Shown: positions 60,718 to 64,000 of the stretch, in pieces
Layout of the letters: the number at the start of each line of letters is the position of its first letter
Numbering within the stretch: position 1 is the stretch's first letter
Translations under genes and position numbers: made by a program
NCBI GenBank assembly: GCA_963837105.1
Contig: CAWIMG010000027.1
Location: 124,001-188,000 of the forward strand
DNA length: 64,000 nt
Direction: 5' to 3'
Source: UBA9676 sp963837105
GTDB taxonomy: Bacteria > Actinomycetota > Actinomycetes > Streptosporangiales > Streptosporangiaceae
Notes under the pieces: generated by a model
What the model saw: the letters and a program-made list of their open reading frames with translations, nothing else
What the model was told of the DNA's origin: nothing
Databases searched by the model: none

Positions 60718-62574
60718 GTGCGATTTCGCTTGGTAGGGGCCAGAGGGTGGGCCTGGAAGGTGGCCATCCCGGTAGCGTGCCTCGCGGCCGCTGGCCAGCT
60801 TGCCTTCGCGGGCACGGCATCGGCGCGGACGGTCGCGTCGGCGACGCACCCGACCGCCAGCGTCCACAACCTGCTGGACTGCAACGTCACGTTGATGAAG
60901 GGCCTGTGCACGGACCCGCACGGGTTCTACAACGGCAAGACGTCACGGTTCCGCGATCCCATCAGCGGCGCCTACGTCGGCCATGACGAGCCGAGCGTCA
61001 AGTTCATCTCGCAGCGTCGCGGGCTCTGCCTACCGGATGAAGTACGGCATGCAGCTGTCCGGGACCCGACCACGACGCCGACCGCCAGCGGCAGCGTGAC
61101 CAAGTACGGCGAGCTGAGCTTGGCGCCGTGGTTCGGCCTGCCCATCTGCGACCCGCAAGTCCTATCCGCAGAACGGGTGCACCAACCTCAGCGACAGCAA
61201 CTCCGGTTCGCTCAGCGACCCGAACGCGGCGGGTTCGGCGTTCCTGGAAGTGCAGTTCTACCCGCCCGGGTTCCCCCCGTTCGCCGACTCCGCCAGCTGC
61301 AATTCCACCAAGTGGTGCGCGGCGCTCACCATCGACAGCCTGGAGTGCACGTACCAGTTCGCCAGCTGCAACAACAACTGCATCGAGCCGGTCAACTTCT
61401 CCTACCTGACAGACCAACGGCGTGCCAACCGGGCCGCCGGCGCCGCAGAACACCGACAACGCGACCTTCCTGCCCAACTCCCAGCACGCTGATGATGAAC
61501 CCCGGGGATGTGCTCAAGGTGTCCATCAGCAACGTGGCTGATTCGGGGTCGCCCGACATCGGCGGGCTGAAAGCCTCGGTCACGGACGTCACCACCGGCA
61601 AGACCGGGTACGTGGTGGCGAGCGCGGCGAACGGGTTCCAGAACACCAACATTGCGGACTGCACCGGCACCCCGTTCAGCTTCCACGCCGAGTACAACAG
61701 CGCGCTCAAGCAGAACCAGGTGCCGTGGGCCGCGCTCGAGGGTGGCGTGCTGATGGAGCAGGAGATCGGGCACGGTGAGTCGTGCTCGTCGGTCAGCAAC
61801 AAGCTCGGCGTCTCCTTCGCCTACTCGGACGGCACGTTCTCGGACCCGAATACCTACCAGACCTGCAACGGTGTCCTCGAGGGCGGCAGCAGCACGTCGA
61901 AGGGTGAAGGTCCGTGCAGCCTCACCACCGGTCTCTGCTCGCACGCCACCACCCAGGGCTCGACCGGGCCGAAAGCCTGCTCGACCAATAACCCGGGCAG
62001 CGGCGCGCTGTGTGAGTTCGCCGATGCCATCTGCATCCCCAAGGGCAGCCGCACGGTCACGTTCGGCTCGTTGGGCTCCGCGACGGAGAGTTCACCGGTG
62101 GCCATCTGCTACCAGAACTATTTCCAGAACGGTGATCTCGACTTCGATGGGCTGAGCTACCGGGCGGACTGGCCGAACGGCAGCAGCAACTTCCCGACCT
62201 CGATCCGATATATCGGGCCGTTCACGGGCAGCACTGCGAGCACCTACCCGCAGGTCCAGTTCGAGACGGACTCGGGCGGCTCGCAGAACCTGTGCAACAC
62301 CAGCACCGGCACAGGCTGCACCGCCCCGCCGATCAGCGCCAAGTTCTACCCGTTCTGGTCGATGACCAACAAGCAGGGCATCTCCGGCCTGACCAGCGCG
62401 GGGAACTGCGTATGGAACTTCGGCAACACCATTGCCAACGTCACCACGAACAGTTTTGGGAAGGACAAGCAGTACGGCACGCCCGATATCGCCCGCTATG
62501 GCGGCACTCTCGCCAGCTCGGTGATGGCCAACCCGGAAATCGGCACGGGGTGCACCAGCCTGACTGGGTTCTAA
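60718..62574 (+). pseudogene. secreted Cys-rich hypothetical protein with several frameshifts
   Basis: The N-terminus is a signal peptide ending AFAGTASA near residue 38. The first 60 mature residues and everything from 61500 to 62574 (LMMNPGDVLKVSISNVADSG; FSFHAEYNSALKQNQVPWAALEGGVLMEQEIGH; SAKFYPFWSMTNKQGISGL) are in one frame and match secreted actinobacterial proteins of unknown function. Between about 61010 and 61490 the frame changes at least four times; recovered text includes KSYPQNGCTNLSDSNSGSLS and EVQFYPPGFPPFADSASC. Restored, it would be about 615-620 residues, probably cell-wall or surface located. Indel clustering suggests assembly errors. Confidence 0.65.
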
Positions 62575-62587
62575 CCAACCACCTCTC

Positions 62588-62624
62588 GTTCGCCCGGTGG
62601 CCGCTGGCCGGCCACCGGGCGAAC
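62588..62624 (+). terminator. strong hairpin after the secreted protein gene
   Basis: GTTCGCCCGGTGGCC (62588-62602) and its exact complement (62610-62624) enclose a 7-base loop, 13 bases after the stop. There is no T-run, as is usual for this phylum. Confidence 0.78.
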
Positions 62625-62791
62625 GCCTGCCCGGGGGCGGGTTGGACTGCCGCCAGCTCAGGCTGCTGGCCCTGGCCGGTTACGGCCAGCCCGGCCCCGC
62701 CGGCCCGCACGGGCCGGCCCGGCCAGTGCGGGCGGTGATCTCGGCTACCATGCCGTCATGCCCTGCCCCGACCCGTGCCCGGTGAGCTGAC

Positions 62792-63363
62792 ATGCGGCTG
62801 GGCGGGGAGCCGGTCGGCCGGTGGGGGATCGCGCTGCTGGCGGTGACGGGCGTGGCCGGGCTGCTGCTCGGCTGGCATGGCTGGACCACCCGGACGGCCG
62901 CCGCCCCGTCACTGGCTGGCGCCACCGCCACCGCGCCGGCGTCTCCCGCCAGTTCCCCGGCCAGCCCGGCCGCGGCCCGGTCGGCCCCGGCCACCGCCGG
63001 CCGGCGGCCACTGGCCCGGCGACCGCCAGCCCGGCGGCATCGGCGGGCGCGGCCAGGCCGGGCCCGAAGCTGAGTTCGGAGCCGTACGCGGGTTTCTCCT
63101 TCCAGGTGTGGCCGGGCACGCTCAGCACCGCGGCCCGCCAGGCCATGACCGGGCTGAAGATCACGGTGCGGAAGCAGGGCAACGGGCTGCTGGTCACCGC
63201 CGGCGTGATCGGCCAGCCGGCCTCGCCGCCGCACCTGTACCCCGGCGGGGCCCGCGTGTACGTGGTGGAGGCATCGCTCGGCGACGATTCCGGCAACGCC
63301 GACTACAACCTGGGCGATGACGGCCTGGTGGTCACCGACTCCCAGCAGCGGATACTGCCATGA
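62792..63363 (+). pseudogene. membrane-anchored hypothetical protein, frameshifted in the linker
   Basis: The first frame has one transmembrane helix (WGIALLAVTGVAGLLLGW at about residues 10-27) and an Ala/Pro/Ser linker. After about 63000 the coding frame moves, giving PGPKLSSEPYAGFSFQVWPGTLSTAARQAMTGLKITVRKQGNGLLVTAGVIGQP to the stop at 63363. The C-terminal domain is unrecognised and would face outward. The break is in a CCGG-rich repeat-like stretch, where indel errors are common. The stop overlaps the next gene. Confidence 0.6.
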
Positions 63364-63830
63364 GCCAGTCCAGCCGTCGTGTGCCGCCGGCCACCGGTGG
63401 CCGGCCGCCCGCCAGCCCCGCCACCAGCGGGACCGACGCCTGGACGCGCGCATCGGCGCTGGCCACCGACTGGGCACCGGTCGTGGGGCGGATCCTGCTG
63501 GCACTGGTGCTCGCCTGGTTCGGGTACCACGAACTGGTCCGGCCGGGCCTGTGGACCGGCTATGTGCCGGTGCTGTCCCCGGGCTCCTCGCTGGCCACCG
63601 TGGCGGTGCTGATCCACGGCTGGCTGCTGCTGGTGCTCGCGGTGGCGCTGGCGGCCGGTATCGCTACCCGGCTGGCCGCGCTGCTGGCCGCGGTCCTGCT
63701 GGCCGAGATCGTCATCTCGCTCACCATCACCGGCGGGCTGTCCGATCTCACCATGCGGGACGTGGGCGTGCTCGGGCTGGCGATCACCCTGACCGGTGTC
63801 AGCCAGCGGCGATTCGCGCTGCGCCGCTAG
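63360..63830 (+). CDS. DoxX-like membrane protein
   Basis: A 156-residue protein with four hydrophobic helices (VVGRILLALVLAWFGYHELVRPGLW; LLVLAVALAAGIATRLAALLAAVLLAEIVI; DVGVLGLAITLTG). The order fits the DoxX/DoxD-like group, often linked to redox stress. The ATG overlaps the stop of the gene at 62792, so they are co-translated. The first 35 residues are polar and not conserved. Confidence 0.7.
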   Translation: MSQSSRRVPPATGGRPPASPATSGTDAWTRASALATDWAPVVGRILLALVLAWFGYHELVRPGLWTGYVPVLSPGSSLATVAVLIHGWLLLVLAVALAAGIATRLAALLAAVLLAEIVISLTITGGLSDLTMRDVGVLGLAITLTGVSQRRFALRR

Positions 63831-63848
63831 CGGCGGCCGGGCCAGCCG

Positions 63849-64000
63849 CTACAGCCGGGTCCAGGCCTCGGCCAGCACCGTGCGCAGGATCTGCTCCATC
63901 TCGTCGAAGTGCTCCTGCGTGCAGGTCAGCGGGGGAGCGAGCTGGATCACCGGGTCGCCCCGGTCGTCCGCCCGGCAGATCAGACCCGCGTCGAACAGGG
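63849..64000 (-). CDS. class III aminotransferase, C-terminal end (truncated by window edge)
   Basis: The last 50 codons of an aspartate aminotransferase family (class III) enzyme read LICRADDRGDPVIQLAPPLTC and EHFDEMEQILRTVLAEAW. The start lies beyond base 64000. It is distinct from the aminotransferase at 58737. Confidence 0.75.
   Translation of the reverse strand, partial: LFDAGLICRADDRGDPVIQLAPPLTCTQEHFDEMEQILRTVLAEAWTRL

Overview
The window is high-GC actinobacterial chromosome. Support comes from a complete conservon (cvnABCD), GuaB1- and FolP2-type paralogues, DUF4193, an F420-type luciferase-like oxidoreductase, HelR with a rifamycin-associated element, frequent GTG starts, and many genes that look leaderless (a TANNNT box 6-8 nt before the start codon). 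Order and species cannot be fixed from sequence alone; a soil actinomycete of the Streptosporangiales/Streptomyces type fits. Several well-conserved genes carry single-base frameshifts, which points to a long-read or metagenome assembly with residual indels as much as to real pseudogenes.

Layout. 1-2450: end of an ABC-2 permease, then a DUF2079 membrane protein. 2475-8286: a lipid/CoA catabolic cluster of three acyl-CoA dehydrogenases, two SDRs and a VOC protein; two of the dehydrogenases overlap and look like an alpha/beta pair. 8431-9970: ammonium transporter with a GlnR-like box. 10024-16000: LLM oxidoreductase, alpha/beta hydrolase, IclR regulator, GuaB1, FolP2 (frameshifted), TetR regulator. 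16133-20981: transglycosylase, ferrochelatase, inositol-phosphatase-like protein, DUF4193, aldo/keto reductase. 20987-27113: amidase plus APC permease, FHA proteins, another acyl-CoA dehydrogenase, an orphan NMT1-like lipoprotein. 27405-32178: the conservon (NIT-domain sensor kinase, roadblock, DUF742, GTPase).

32282-39919 holds the clearest mobile element. A tRNA gene with anticodon CAT is followed 7.5 kb later by a perfect 44-bp copy of its 3' half. Between the two lie a tyrosine integrase, an excisionase-type HTH protein, HicAB, a Phd-type antitoxin with a toxin remnant, a DUF2442/DUF4160 pair, a 7TM-like membrane protein, an RDD protein and a small HTH protein. There are no replication or conjugation genes.

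40012-48118: PPOX protein, ArsR/AHSA1 pair, DinB protein, M23 peptidase, a duplicated pair of small membrane proteins with duplicated leaders, then a rifamycin-associated element driving helR (frameshifted near its end). 48197-64000: PPOX protein, FAD monooxygenase-like protein, FHA protein, two truncated pseudogenes joined at about 52.6 kb (membrane protein and thiolase), PfkB kinase, DUF2252, amine oxidase, DMT transporter, class III aminotransferase (frameshifted), a secreted protein with several frameshifts, a DoxX-like protein, and the end of a second aminotransferase.
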